Assembly (NCBI RefSeq): GCF_003600835.1
Contig: NZ_NQYC01000001.1
Span: 4,115,001-4,179,000 of the forward strand
Length of the DNA: 64,000 bases
Reading direction: 5' to 3'
Source of the DNA: Bacillus sp. PK3_68
GTDB taxonomy: Bacteria; Bacillota; Bacilli; Bacillales; Domibacillaceae
Under the pieces are notes generated by a model. That model was not told the origin of the DNA and did not search any database. It saw only the letters and a list, made by a program, of their open reading frames with translations. The position numbers were made by a program, and so were the translations under genes. This document shows, piece by piece, positions 9,290-17,393 of this stretch. How positions within the stretch are numbered: position 1 is the first letter of the stretch; every line of letters begins with the position of its first letter.

Positions 9290-9777
9290 TCGCAATCGGG
9301 TTGGCAGCAATTATTCGATATTTTATCATTGCCCCTATCGTTGTAGACGGAGAGTCAATGATGCCGACGCTGAATGACGGCGACTGGATGATCGTCAATA
9401 AAATGGGGGAACCTCAACGTTTCGATATTGTAGTGTTTCATGCACCAGAGCACAAAGATTATATTAAACGTGTGATCGGACTTCCGGGTGATACGGTTGA
9501 GTATAAGAATGATAAATTATATATTAACGGAAAATATTATAAAGAGCCTTACCTGGACAAGTATAAGGCGCAGGAACCTGGTCCGCTTACGCCTGACTTT
9601 ACTCTAAAAGATATCACGGGAAAAGAAACAGTCCCTAAGGGTGAAATCTTCGTGCTCGGAGACAATCGATTATACAGCAAGGACAGCCGCCACATCGGGA
9701 CGATTAAAATTGATGAAGTGGTAGGCGATACGAGCCTTGTTTTCTGGCCATTAAACAAAATGCGCATAGTAGACTAA
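9271..9777 (+). CDS. lepB: Signal peptidase I, 5' end probably frameshifted
   Basis: Type I signal peptidase, membrane anchored with an extracellular active site, removing signal peptides from exported proteins. Serine nucleophile in GESMMPTL (Ser29 from this start) and general-base lysine in DYIKRVIGLPGD (Lys66); box E is GDNRLYSKDSR. From the GTG at 9271 the protein has 168 residues and one N-terminal membrane segment. A better start is the TTG at 9242 after AGGTGGTG, giving MAKEKNEFWEWTKAF, typical of Bacillus enzymes, but this frame stops at 9287. One additional T in the run at 9283-9287 would join the frames into about 178 residues. Either the gene truly begins at GTG, or a base was lost or missequenced. 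Confidence 0.9.
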   Translation: MDESFLIAIGLAAIIRYFIIAPIVVDGESMMPTLNDGDWMIVNKMGEPQRFDIVVFHAPEHKDYIKRVIGLPGDTVEYKNDKLYINGKYYKEPYLDKYKAQEPGPLTPDFTLKDITGKETVPKGEIFVLGDNRLYSKDSRHIGTIKIDEVVGDTSLVFWPLNKMRIVD

Positions 9778-9810
9778 ACAGGATCATTTTAATAGAACGG
9801 AGGTGAAGCC

Positions 9811-10668
9811 ATGACAATTCAATGGTTTCCCGGCCATATGGCTAAAGCGAGAAGGGAAGTAACAGAGAAACTGAAATTAGTGGACATCATCTTTGAATTG
9901 GTTGATGCTCGCCTGCCAATTTCTTCACGTAACCCGATGATTGATGAAATCATCCAGCAAAAGCCGAGATTAGTGCTTTTAAACAAAGCCGACATGGCGG
10001 ATCCAGCGGTTACTAATCGCTGGCTTGCTTACTTTAAACAGGAGGGGATTCCCGCATTAGCGATTAACTCTCATGCAGGGAACGGCTTGGCGGCTATTAA
10101 TAAAGCGGCCAAGGAGATCCTAAAGGAAAAATTCGACCGAATGAAATCCAGAGGGATAAAGCCTAGGGCTATCCGGGCTATGATCGTCGGTATCCCGAAC
10201 GTAGGGAAGTCTACATTAATCAACCGGCTGGCTAAAAAGAACATTGCTAAGACTGGTAACATGCCTGGTGTCACAAAAGCCCAGCAGTGGATCAAGGCAG
10301 GGAAAGAAATGGAGCTTCTGGATACCCCTGGCATTCTTTGGCCAAAATTTGAGGATGAAGAAACTGGCTTTAAGCTGGCTTTGACCGGAGCGATTAAAGA
10401 CACCATCCTTAATTTGCAGGATGTGGCAATTTTTGCTCTCCGCTTTTTGGAAGATCATTATCCAGACCGTCTTAAAGAGCGCTATCAGCTCGAGGACATT
10501 CCGGAGGACGTAGTGGACCTTTTCAATAATATCGGCACGCTGCGCGGCTGTTACGCAGCACGCAACGAAATCGATTATGATAAAACAACGGAAGTTATTA
10601 TCCGTGATATCCGTGGAGAAAAGCTTGGAAAGCTAACGTTTGACTTTCCGGAAGCACAAATGAAATAA
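9811..10668 (+). CDS. rbgA: Ribosome biogenesis GTPase RbgA (YlqF)
   Basis: Circularly permuted GTPase of 285 residues: G4 NKAD (residues 58-61) comes before G1 GIPNVGKST (about 127-135) and G3 DTPG, the hallmark of the YlqF/YawG family. The N-terminus [16 protein letters not shown] carries the histidine used for hydrolysis in this family. RbgA is needed for late 50S assembly (uL16, bL27, bL36 incorporation) and is essential in B. subtilis. The ribosome site is GGAGGTG. The C-terminal helical domain is complete. A weak hairpin terminator follows. Confidence 0.97.
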   Translation: MTIQWFPGHMAKARREVTEKLKLVDIIFELVDARLPISSRNPMIDEIIQQKPRLVLLNKADMADPAVTNRWLAYFKQEGIPALAINSHAGNGLAAINKAAKEILKEKFDRMKSRGIKPRAIRAMIVGIPNVGKSTLINRLAKKNIAKTGNMPGVTKAQQWIKAGKEMELLDTPGILWPKFEDEETGFKLALTGAIKDTILNLQDVAIFALRFLEDHYPDRLKERYQLEDIPEDVVDLFNNIGTLRGCYAARNEIDYDKTTEVIIRDIRGEKLGKLTFDFPEAQMK

Positions 10669-10677
10669 CAAAAAGCA

Positions 10678-10705
10678 AAGGCCCTTTCTTAGGGTCTTTA
10701 TTTTG
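10678..10705 (+). terminator. Possible terminator after rbgA
   Basis: AAAGGCCC-TTTCTTA-GGGTCTTT followed by ATTTTG can form an 8-bp stem with one mismatch. The U-tract is interrupted, so efficiency is uncertain. The rest of the 235-bp spacer to rnhB is AT-rich with nothing else recognised. Confidence 0.5.
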
Positions 10706-10903
10706 TTTAAACAAAGTCGATATAAAAGAAAAGAAGGCGGGAAATGAGATGGAGTTTTGACTAAGCCTTTTAAAAATGAATAAAGCATGATTAAAATAAA
10801 TAAGGCTGCCAGTGGCATGAGATTTCCGCATATATTTTACTAAAAACAACATGTGCAAAATTCAAAAAATAGCTGTTAACAAGAAAGTAAACAAAAGGAG
10901 TTA

Positions 10904-11668
10904 ATGATGGTCCAGTCAGTAAGTGAAATTAAAAAGGAACTAAAAAATATTCAAACAGAAAATCATCCGCAATTTCAGGAGTGGCTGAAAGATTCTCGAA
11001 AAGGAGTCCAGCAGGCAATTGCCCAATGGTACCGCCGACAAAATCAACGGGAGCAAGAACGATTAAACTACGAGAGAAAGCTCACTTTTGAAAAGCAACT
11101 CATAGAGAAAGGAGTAACATATATTGCGGGAATCGATGAAGTGGGACGAGGACCACTCGCAGGGCCGGTTGTCGCAGCAGCAGTTGTGCTACCAGAAGAT
11201 CTTGAGCTAGTAGGAATTAATGATTCTAAAAAAATCAGCAGAATGAAAAGAGACTATTTCTATGAAGAACTTATAGAAAAAGCAGACGTAGGTATCGGGA
11301 TTGTTGAGGCTTCTGAAATTGATGAAATAAATATATACGAAGCCACAAAAAAAGCGATGAAAGTAGCGGTAGCAGGTCTTTCACGGGTCCCAGAGCATCT
11401 GTTGATCGATGCAATGACACTAAGCCTTCCCATTCCTCAGACATCTATTATTAAGGGGGATGCAACAAGTGTATCGATTGCAGCAGCGTCGATCGTAGCA
11501 AAAGTGACCAGAGACAGGTTAATGTGTGACTATGCTCTCGTTTATCCACAATACGGTTTTGAAAGAAATATGGGATATGGAACAGCAGAGCATTTGAAAG
11601 GTTTGAATTCAAGCGGTCCCTGCGAGATTCACCGAAGGAGTTTTTCTCCAGTAAAGGAAATAGAATAA
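10904..11668 (+). CDS. rnhB: Ribonuclease HII
   Basis: A protein of 254 residues, with the N-terminal extension of about 70 residues common in Bacillus RNase HII. It removes RNA from RNA-DNA hybrids and single ribonucleotides from DNA. Catalytic motif AGIDEVGRGPLAGPV (about residues 77-91), NDSKKISR, EINIYEA, LLIDAMT, and the KGDATSVSIAAASIVAKVTRD helix are all present. Two adjacent ATG codons (10904, 10907) follow AAAGGAG; the second has the better spacing. The gene precedes ylqG by 27 bp, so the two are probably cotranscribed. Confidence 0.97.
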   Translation: MMVQSVSEIKKELKNIQTENHPQFQEWLKDSRKGVQQAIAQWYRRQNQREQERLNYERKLTFEKQLIEKGVTYIAGIDEVGRGPLAGPVVAAAVVLPEDLELVGINDSKKISRMKRDYFYEELIEKADVGIGIVEASEIDEINIYEATKKAMKVAVAGLSRVPEHLLIDAMTLSLPIPQTSIIKGDATSVSIAAASIVAKVTRDRLMCDYALVYPQYGFERNMGYGTAEHLKGLNSSGPCEIHRRSFSPVKEIE

Positions 11669-11695
11669 CAGCAGAAAAAGTAAGGGGGGAAAGAG

Positions 11696-13582
11696 ATGAT
11701 TATCCAGCAAGCTGCTCTCGCGCAAGGTCTTCTCGGCAAGGAAAAAACAGCTCAGTTACGAGAAGGGGAGATGTTTCCCGCCAAAGTAGTAAAAATGTTA
11801 CCGAATGGCATGGCTGAGCTATCGACTGGAACAACTACAATGGTTGCAAAGCTGGAAGTGCCGCTTCAATCAGGGGAAAGATATTGGTTCCGAGTAGCAT
11901 CGAATAATGAAGGAATACACCTGCAAGTGATTACATCGCCAATGTCAGAAAATGAAAGTCTATCAAAAATGGCAAGGGATTTACTCATGCAGTTGTCTTT
12001 ACCGATCACAAAAGAGAATAAAGCATTTGTCGAAATGATGATGAGAGAGAAGATGCCGCTGACGAAAGAGTTGATTATGAAGGCGGGAGAATGGCTGGCA
12101 AAGGGACCGCTGTCTGATGGGTTGCAAGCAATCAAGATGATGACCGAGCATTCTCTCCCAATAACTAAAGCTATCTTCCAACCTTTGATGACAGCTTACT
12201 CTTCAATTTCTCTTGGTCAATTAACAGAAGATCTGGCTGCAAAGCTTCAGCAGATGAATCAGCCACCGTCCTCGGCCGATGCATTAATAAAATTGTTAAA
12301 AGACTGGCAGACTCCTCTGGAGAAGCATACTGTCCAGAAAATTGCAGCCGCCATAATGGAAAAGCTGTTTTCACCTGAAAAGCTATCAGCCTCTAAGTCA
12401 GCAGCTATTGATTTAGTTAAATCATGGGGAGTTATTCCAGAGTCTGGAGACAGCATCGATGATTCGCTCGTTCAAATCATGCGCCAATGGAAAAGAGAAA
12501 CAAGCTCACCTGGGGCAACGAACCAGGCGGTCTTTGAAAATAAACCGCCTTCCATAAAGCAGGCGGTCAGCCAGTTTATCCAGCAACCAGATGATAGGGA
12601 GTCTCTGCAGCGATTAGAGCAAGCATTGATTAACAATGCCAAAGCGGCGGGGAAGAGCGCTGTAGGGCCTTTAACAGCTGAAATTAAGTCATTAATAGAG
12701 GGACTAAAGACTACAGACCTAACCAATGAGCAAATAGCGGCTGTTTTTAAAACCGCTGCAAAAGTAAGTATCCAGCATAATGAGCCATCGGAAGCGATTC
12801 GCCAATTGGCTGCTCTCTTTAATAAAGAGGCAGAAGAGTTTGTTGGCCTTATAAAAAATGAAACAGCAAAAATTCATTCTTCGTCATTGGCAGCGCTATC
12901 TAGAAAGGAATTGTTGTTTCAACAAATTGCACTTGCGGTAGAGAATGATATGCAGCTTCATTTATCTGCCAAGGAAGCCCATTCATTGATCAAGGATACG
13001 TTCCGATGGTTAGGGGTTGACCTGGAAGGAATGCTCGGAACAAGTTTGCCTGAAGAGGCTGAGCTTGAGAAAATGCTAAAGCCCCAGCTGTTGCGCCTTC
13101 TTAGTGAAAATCTGCCTGTTCATATTAAAGAATCTGCAGAACAATTGCTGGGACGGATGAATGTACAGCCCCTGCTGTCTGCTGAAAATGGGCCTATTCA
13201 GCAGCTGATTATGCAAGTGCCGATTAATCTGTTCGGTTTTCATACGGAGCTGACTTTACAATGGTCAGGAAAAAAGACGGAAGATGGTCAACTAGATTCC
13301 GATTATTGCCGAGTACTATTTTATTTAGAACTCGAACATATAAAAGAAACGGTAATAGATATGCAAGTACAAAATCGGATTATCCAATTGCAAATATTTA
13401 ATGAAACGCCTGGTCTAAAGTCAACCGCAGCGGCTCTTCTTCCCTCACTGAAGGCAGGGATAGAAGAAAAAGGGTATCAGTTATCGAGCATTCAGTTCAA
13501 GCAGTCCGGGAAAAGCGAGCTGCCCCCGCTTGTTCAGGTAATGGAAACACAGCCTTATGAGGGAGTGGATATCCGCATATGA
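11696..13582 (+). CDS. ylqG: FliK-like large protein YlqG, function unknown
   Basis: A protein of 628 residues in the position of B. subtilis ylqG. The N-terminus (QGLLGKEKTAQLREGEMFPAKVVKMLPNGMAELSTGTTTMVAKLEVPL) looks like a small beta-barrel, the long middle is helical and low in sequence conservation, and the C-terminal 130 residues (QVPINLFGFHTELTLQWSGK, LFYLELEHIKETVIDMQVQN) resemble the FliK hook-length C-terminal fold. No signal peptide or membrane segment is seen. Its stop overlaps the ylqH start (ATGA), so the two proteins are made together. Pairing a FliK-type tail with an FlhB-type tail suggests an export-switch-like role, but no function is established. Confidence 0.85.
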   Translation: MIIQQAALAQGLLGKEKTAQLREGEMFPAKVVKMLPNGMAELSTGTTTMVAKLEVPLQSGERYWFRVASNNEGIHLQVITSPMSENESLSKMARDLLMQLSLPITKENKAFVEMMMREKMPLTKELIMKAGEWLAKGPLSDGLQAIKMMTEHSLPITKAIFQPLMTAYSSISLGQLTEDLAAKLQQMNQPPSSADALIKLLKDWQTPLEKHTVQKIAAAIMEKLFSPEKLSASKSAAIDLVKSWGVIPESGDSIDDSLVQIMRQWKRETSSPGATNQAVFENKPPSIKQAVSQFIQQPDDRESLQRLEQALINNAKAAGKSAVGPLTAEIKSLIEGLKTTDLTNEQIAAVFKTAAKVSIQHNEPSEAIRQLAALFNKEAEEFVGLIKNETAKIHSSSLAALSRKELLFQQIALAVENDMQLHLSAKEAHSLIKDTFRWLGVDLEGMLGTSLPEEAELEKMLKPQLLRLLSENLPVHIKESAEQLLGRMNVQPLLSAENGPIQQLIMQVPINLFGFHTELTLQWSGKKTEDGQLDSDYCRVLFYLELEHIKETVIDMQVQNRIIQLQIFNETPGLKSTAAALLPSLKAGIEEKGYQLSSIQFKQSGKSELPPLVQVMETQPYEGVDIRI

Positions 13583-13851
13583 ATAAAGAGACAAAAAGAA
13601 AACAGGCGGCCGCTCTCTCTTACCGCCCTGAAAAGAACCAGTCCCCTCTGTTAATTGCTAAAGGGAAGGGCAAAGTGGCCGAAAACATCCTTGAAAGAGC
13701 TAAAGAGCATAATATTCCTATCCAGGAAGACCCAAGCCTGGTCGAGCTGTTGGGGAAGTTAGAAATTAATGAAACCATCCCCGAAGAACTCTATCAAGCC
13801 GTAGCGGAAGTGTTTGCCTTCATTTATCGGCTTGACCAGCTAAAAAAATAA
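13579..13851 (+). CDS. ylqH: FlhB cytoplasmic-tail homologue YlqH
   Basis: A protein of 90 residues aligning end to end with the part of FlhB after the NPTH cleavage site: SPLLIAKGKGKVAENILERA matches FlhB DAPVVVAKGVDYLAQKIKYI of this genome, and TIPEELYQAVAEVFAFIYRL matches PIPEEFFKAVAEILAYVYRI. It has no membrane segments and no NPTH motif of its own. It is therefore a free-standing equivalent of the FlhB C-terminal fragment. It belongs to the EscU/YscU/HrcU switch family; its partner is likely YlqG, with which it overlaps by 4 bp. Confidence 0.9.
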   Translation: MNKETKRKQAAALSYRPEKNQSPLLIAKGKGKVAENILERAKEHNIPIQEDPSLVELLGKLEINETIPEELYQAVAEVFAFIYRLDQLKK

Positions 13852-13925
13852 TTTGAATGAGGTTTATCATTTGAGGGTAGGGTAATTGTGTAGAAGGGGC
13901 TGCGAAAGGACATCCATTTTTTCCA

Positions 13926-13940
13926 TAAAAAGCGCTTACG
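13926..13940 (+). promoter_or_regulatory. Candidate cre (CcpA) site upstream of sucC
   Basis: TAAAAAGCGCTTACG keeps the AAAGCGCTT core of catabolite-responsive elements but differs from the TG/CA ends of the consensus. It lies about 65 bp upstream of the sucC -35 box. Catabolite control of TCA-cycle genes by CcpA is well known in Bacillus. The match is moderate. Confidence 0.35.
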
Positions 13941-14004
13941 AGTGTTGGAATAATCGCAAAAATCTATAAAAAAGCCGAACAATAACAAAATTAGGTCCAA
14001 TATC

Positions 14005-14033
14005 TAGACAGAAATTCCGACTTTATATACAAT
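14005..14033 (+). promoter_or_regulatory. Sigma-A-type promoter for sucCD
   Basis: TAGACA (14005-14010) and TACAAT (14028-14033) are spaced 17 bp, about 40 bp before the sucC start and after a 150-bp AT-rich spacer. Confidence 0.65.
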
Positions 14034-14076
14034 GGAAACGCAGTCTACTTTTTTGAGATTGATAGGAGGATGAAGT

Positions 14077-15240
14077 ATGAATATCCATGAGTATCAAGGC
14101 AAAGAAATCCTCAGAAATTACGGGGTAGCCGTTCCAAACGGTAAAGTTGCTTTTTCCGTTGAAGAAGCAGTTGAAGCAGCAAAACAACTTGGCACTGACG
14201 TTTGTGTCGTAAAAGCGCAAATTCACGCAGGCGGCCGCGGAAAAGCGGGCGGAGTTAAAGTTGCAAAAAATATTGATGAAGTGCGTACATATGCTGAAGA
14301 AATTTTAGGTAAAACGCTTGTCACTCATCAAACAGGTCCAGAAGGAAAAGAAGTCAAGCGTTTATTGATTGAAGAAGGCTGCGATATTCAAAAAGAATAT
14401 TACGTTGGTCTTGTTCTAGATCGCGCTACGTCTCAAGTCGTATTAATGGCTTCTGAAGAAGGCGGAACAGAAATCGAAGAGGTAGCGGCAGCTACTCCAG
14501 AAAAGATTTTCAAGGAGTACATTGATCCAGTAACAGGCTTAATGCCTTACCAAGCTCGCCGTATCGCTTTCAACATCAATATTCCGGCAGAACTTGTGAA
14601 CAAAGCAGTGAAGTTTATGATGGGTCTTTATACAGTATTTATTGAGAAAGACGCTTCTATTGCTGAGATTAACCCGCTTGTTGTAACAGGTGACGGTAAT
14701 GTTATGGCGCTTGATGCGAAAATCAACTTTGATTCTAACGCATTGTATCGCCATAAAGATATTATGGAATACCGCGATTTAGAAGAAGAAGATCCAAAAG
14801 AAATCGAAGCTTCTAAATATGACTTAAGCTATATCTCTCTTGATGGCAACATTGGCTGTATGGTTAATGGGGCAGGCCTCGCTATGGCAACAATGGATAT
14901 CATTAAGCATTACGGCGGCGATCCGGCTAACTTCCTTGATGTTGGGGGCGGCGCGACAGCTGAAAAAGTTACAGAAGCATTTAAAATTATTCTTTCCGAC
15001 AAAAACGTTAAAGGTATTTTCGTTAACATTTTCGGCGGAATTATGAAATGTGACATCATTGCAACTGGTGTGGTAGAAGCTGCAAAACAAGTCGGCTTAT
15101 CTGTGCCACTCGTTGTTCGTTTAGAAGGAACAAACGTTGATTTAGGTAAGAAAATCTTAAGTGAGTCTGATATTGACATTGTTGCGGCTGAGTCTATGGC
15201 TGATGGCGCACAAAAAATCGTTGAGCTTGTAAGCAAATAA
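14077..15240 (+). CDS. sucC: Succinyl-CoA ligase (ADP-forming) beta subunit
   Basis: A protein of 387 residues that with SucD makes succinate and ATP from succinyl-CoA in the TCA cycle. It begins [22 protein letters not shown] with an ATP-grasp fold ([45 protein letters not shown]) and ends with the CoA-ligase domain ([46 protein letters not shown]). The ribosome site is TAGGAGGATG. It has the codon bias of highly expressed genes. Separated from sucD by 34 bp. Confidence 0.98.
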   Translation: MNIHEYQGKEILRNYGVAVPNGKVAFSVEEAVEAAKQLGTDVCVVKAQIHAGGRGKAGGVKVAKNIDEVRTYAEEILGKTLVTHQTGPEGKEVKRLLIEEGCDIQKEYYVGLVLDRATSQVVLMASEEGGTEIEEVAAATPEKIFKEYIDPVTGLMPYQARRIAFNINIPAELVNKAVKFMMGLYTVFIEKDASIAEINPLVVTGDGNVMALDAKINFDSNALYRHKDIMEYRDLEEEDPKEIEASKYDLSYISLDGNIGCMVNGAGLAMATMDIIKHYGGDPANFLDVGGGATAEKVTEAFKIILSDKNVKGIFVNIFGGIMKCDIIATGVVEAAKQVGLSVPLVVRLEGTNVDLGKKILSESDIDIVAAESMADGAQKIVELVSK

Positions 15241-15274
15241 TCCCAGAGTTGACCAGAGAAAGGCAGGTATAGGC

Positions 15275-16177
15275 ATGAGTGTATTTGTTAATAAAGACAC
15301 AAAAGTAATCGTTCAAGGTATCACTGGTAAAACAGCTCTTTTCCATACAAAACAAATGTTGGAATACGGTACAAAAATCGTTGGTGGTACATCACCTGGT
15401 AAAGGTGGAACAGAGGTAGAAGGCGTACCGGTATTTAATACTGTTAGTGATGCAGTAAAAGCAACAGGTGCTAACGCTTCTGTTATTTATGTTCCTGCTC
15501 CATTCGCTGCAGATGCAATCGTAGAAGCAGTAGATGCAGAGCTTGATCTTGTTATCTGTATTACTGAACATATCCCAGTATTAGATATGGTAAAAGTAAA
15601 ACGCTATATGCAAGGCAAGAAAACTCGCTTAGTTGGGCCAAACTGCCCGGGTGTTATTACACCTGATGAATGTAAAATTGGTATCATGCCTGGTTACATT
15701 CATACTAAAGGCCATGTCGGTGTTGTTTCCCGCTCCGGTACATTAACTTATGAAGCGGTACACCAATTGTCACAAGCTGGCATCGGCCAATCAACAGCTG
15801 TTGGTATTGGTGGAGACCCAGTAAACGGTACGGACTTTATTGACGTATTAAAAGCGTTCAACGAAGATCCAGAAACAAAAGCTGTTATTATGATTGGTGA
15901 AATCGGCGGAACAGCTGAAGAAGAAGCAGCTCAATGGGTAAAAGCAAACATGACAAAACCTGTTGTCGGCTTCATCGGCGGCCGTACTGCACCTCCAGGA
16001 AAACGCATGGGCCATGCCGGTGCCATCATTTCTGGCGGAAAAGGGACAGCTGATGAAAAAATCCGCGTAATGAACGAATGCGGAATTAAAGTAGCTGAAA
16101 CTCCATCCGTTATGGGTGAAACTTTGATCGAAGTGATCAAAGAAAAAGGCATTTACGAAGAGTGCAAAACGCATTAA
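15275..16177 (+). CDS. sucD: Succinyl-CoA ligase (ADP-forming) alpha subunit
   Basis: A protein of 300 residues with N-terminal CoA-binding Rossmann domain ([41 protein letters not shown]) and ligase domain. The phosphohistidine is in [13 protein letters not shown] near residue 249. Cotranscribed with sucC and followed by a strong terminator at 16201. Confidence 0.98.
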   Translation: MSVFVNKDTKVIVQGITGKTALFHTKQMLEYGTKIVGGTSPGKGGTEVEGVPVFNTVSDAVKATGANASVIYVPAPFAADAIVEAVDAELDLVICITEHIPVLDMVKVKRYMQGKKTRLVGPNCPGVITPDECKIGIMPGYIHTKGHVGVVSRSGTLTYEAVHQLSQAGIGQSTAVGIGGDPVNGTDFIDVLKAFNEDPETKAVIMIGEIGGTAEEEAAQWVKANMTKPVVGFIGGRTAPPGKRMGHAGAIISGGKGTADEKIRVMNECGIKVAETPSVMGETLIEVIKEKGIYEECKTH

Positions 16178-16200
16178 TCTAGTTAAATAAACAACGAAGA

Positions 16201-16246
16201 GGCTGCTCCGAAAGCAATGCAAAAGGCATTTCGGACAGCCTTTTTC
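16201..16246 (+). terminator. Intrinsic terminator after sucCD
   Basis: GGCTGCTCCGAAA (16201-16213) pairs with TTTCGGACAGCC (16229-16240), with a single bulged C, followed by TTTTTC. It lies directly before the dprA ribosome site, so dprA must depend on readthrough or on an unseen promoter. Confidence 0.88.
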
Positions 16247-16267
16247 TTTAAAAAGGAGGCAGTCAAA

Positions 16268-17140
16268 CTGGACGCGCTAACGGAAAAAATCATCCACTTG
16301 CAACATTGTCATGGCATCGGCTGGAAAGCCATTTATTCACTTTTGAGGCAAGAAAATGACCTGAAGAATTTATATAACTATTCCCCTGTCTATCTCTCCC
16401 GCATACTTGCCATTTCACCTTCCCACTCGGCGGCTGTTGTCGAACAGCTGAAGCATCAAAAGGACCGCCCTCTACTCAAAATGTACAAAGCTCAAGGGTT
16501 TCAATCGATCCCCATTTATAGTCCCTCCTATCCGCCCCTTCTAAAAACCTTGCCGCAACCTCCATGGATCCTCTATACAGCAGGAGATGTGTCTTTACTT
16601 ACGTGTGAGCGAAAAATAGCGATTGTTGGCGCGCGAACAGCCAATGAATATGGACGGAAGGCTGTACAACTGTTGGTGCCAGAACTCGTCGAATATGGTT
16701 GTATTATCGTCAGCGGACTGGCAAAAGGAGTGGACGCTTTTGCCCACGAGGCAGCTTTGGCTGAAGAGGGGGGAACGATCGCCGTTATTGCTGGCGGATT
16801 TCATCATATATATCCGAGAGAGAATTTGTCTTTAGCTCAAAAAATCATGAAATCCGGCCTGATTGTTTCTGAATACCCGCCAAACACCCCACCTAGAAAG
16901 TGGTATTTTCCTGCTAGAAACCGAATCATTAGTGGCTTATCTCTCGGTTCTGTTATAGTACAGGCGGGAAAGAAAAGCGGCTCTTTAATTACCGCTTACT
17001 GTGCTTTAGAGCAGGGGAGAGAGGTATTTTGTGTTCCGGGAAGGATTGATGAACCGTTGTCTGAAGGAACAAATGAGCTAATTAGTGAGGGAGCCAAAAT
17101 AGTGCGGACAAGTGCAGATATTTTAGAGGAAATTATGTAA
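16268..17140 (+). CDS. dprA: DNA processing protein DprA (Smf), probable CTG start
   Basis: DprA protects incoming single-stranded DNA and loads RecA during transformation. The Rossmann-like DprA domain shows GARTANEYGRKAV, IIVSGLAKGVDAFAHEAAL, GFHHIYPREN, SEYPPNTPP, FPARNRIISGLS, GKKSGSLITAYCALEQGREV and PGRIDEPLSEGTNELI. The N-terminal SAM-like domain reads LTEKIIHLQHCHGIGWKAIYSLL. No ATG, GTG or TTG fits: the only ATG upstream (16217) lies inside the terminator. A CTG at 16268 is 8 bp after AAAAGGAGG and gives 290 residues, close to the family length, so CTG initiation is inferred. Confidence 0.94.
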   Translation: MDALTEKIIHLQHCHGIGWKAIYSLLRQENDLKNLYNYSPVYLSRILAISPSHSAAVVEQLKHQKDRPLLKMYKAQGFQSIPIYSPSYPPLLKTLPQPPWILYTAGDVSLLTCERKIAIVGARTANEYGRKAVQLLVPELVEYGCIIVSGLAKGVDAFAHEAALAEEGGTIAVIAGGFHHIYPRENLSLAQKIMKSGLIVSEYPPNTPPRKWYFPARNRIISGLSLGSVIVQAGKKSGSLITAYCALEQGREVFCVPGRIDEPLSEGTNELISEGAKIVRTSADILEEIM

Positions 17141-17318
17141 AAATCGATACAAATATGGAAGAAAAATCAATTAATTTTTCCGTCTTTGATAAAAAAAGGT
17201 TGCTTTTATTCGCAAACTGTATTAAATTTTGCAAAAGAATCAATGATTTTAATGATGAAAAAAATAACTTAATGAATAGAGAAAAACAAATAGAAAAACA
17301 TAATTAAAATGCAATTGA
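17141..17318. other. AT-rich spacer dprA-topA
   Basis: The 253 bp between dprA and topA are very AT-rich and hold no gene. The only features recognised are the topA promoter at 17319 and the ribosome site at about 17380. No convincing terminator for dprA was found. Confidence 0.5.
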
Positions 17319-17347
17319 TTGACAATTGTCATCAAACCGGCTAATAA
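17319..17347 (+). promoter_or_regulatory. Sigma-A-type promoter for topA
   Basis: A perfect TTGACA (17319-17324) and TAATAA (17342-17347) have 17-bp spacing, about 45 bp before the topA start. A TTGACAATTGTCAT inverted repeat overlaps the -35 box and could hold an operator. Confidence 0.72.
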
Positions 17348-17393
17348 TGTGTGTTACATCTATTTATTTTCACCTCTAGGGGGAGGTTTATGC

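Noticed and set aside
14824-15236. Long minus-strand open frames inside sucC and similar antisense frames in most genes
   Set aside because: They lie entirely within strongly conserved plus-strand genes, have no ribosome sites and no recognisable domains.
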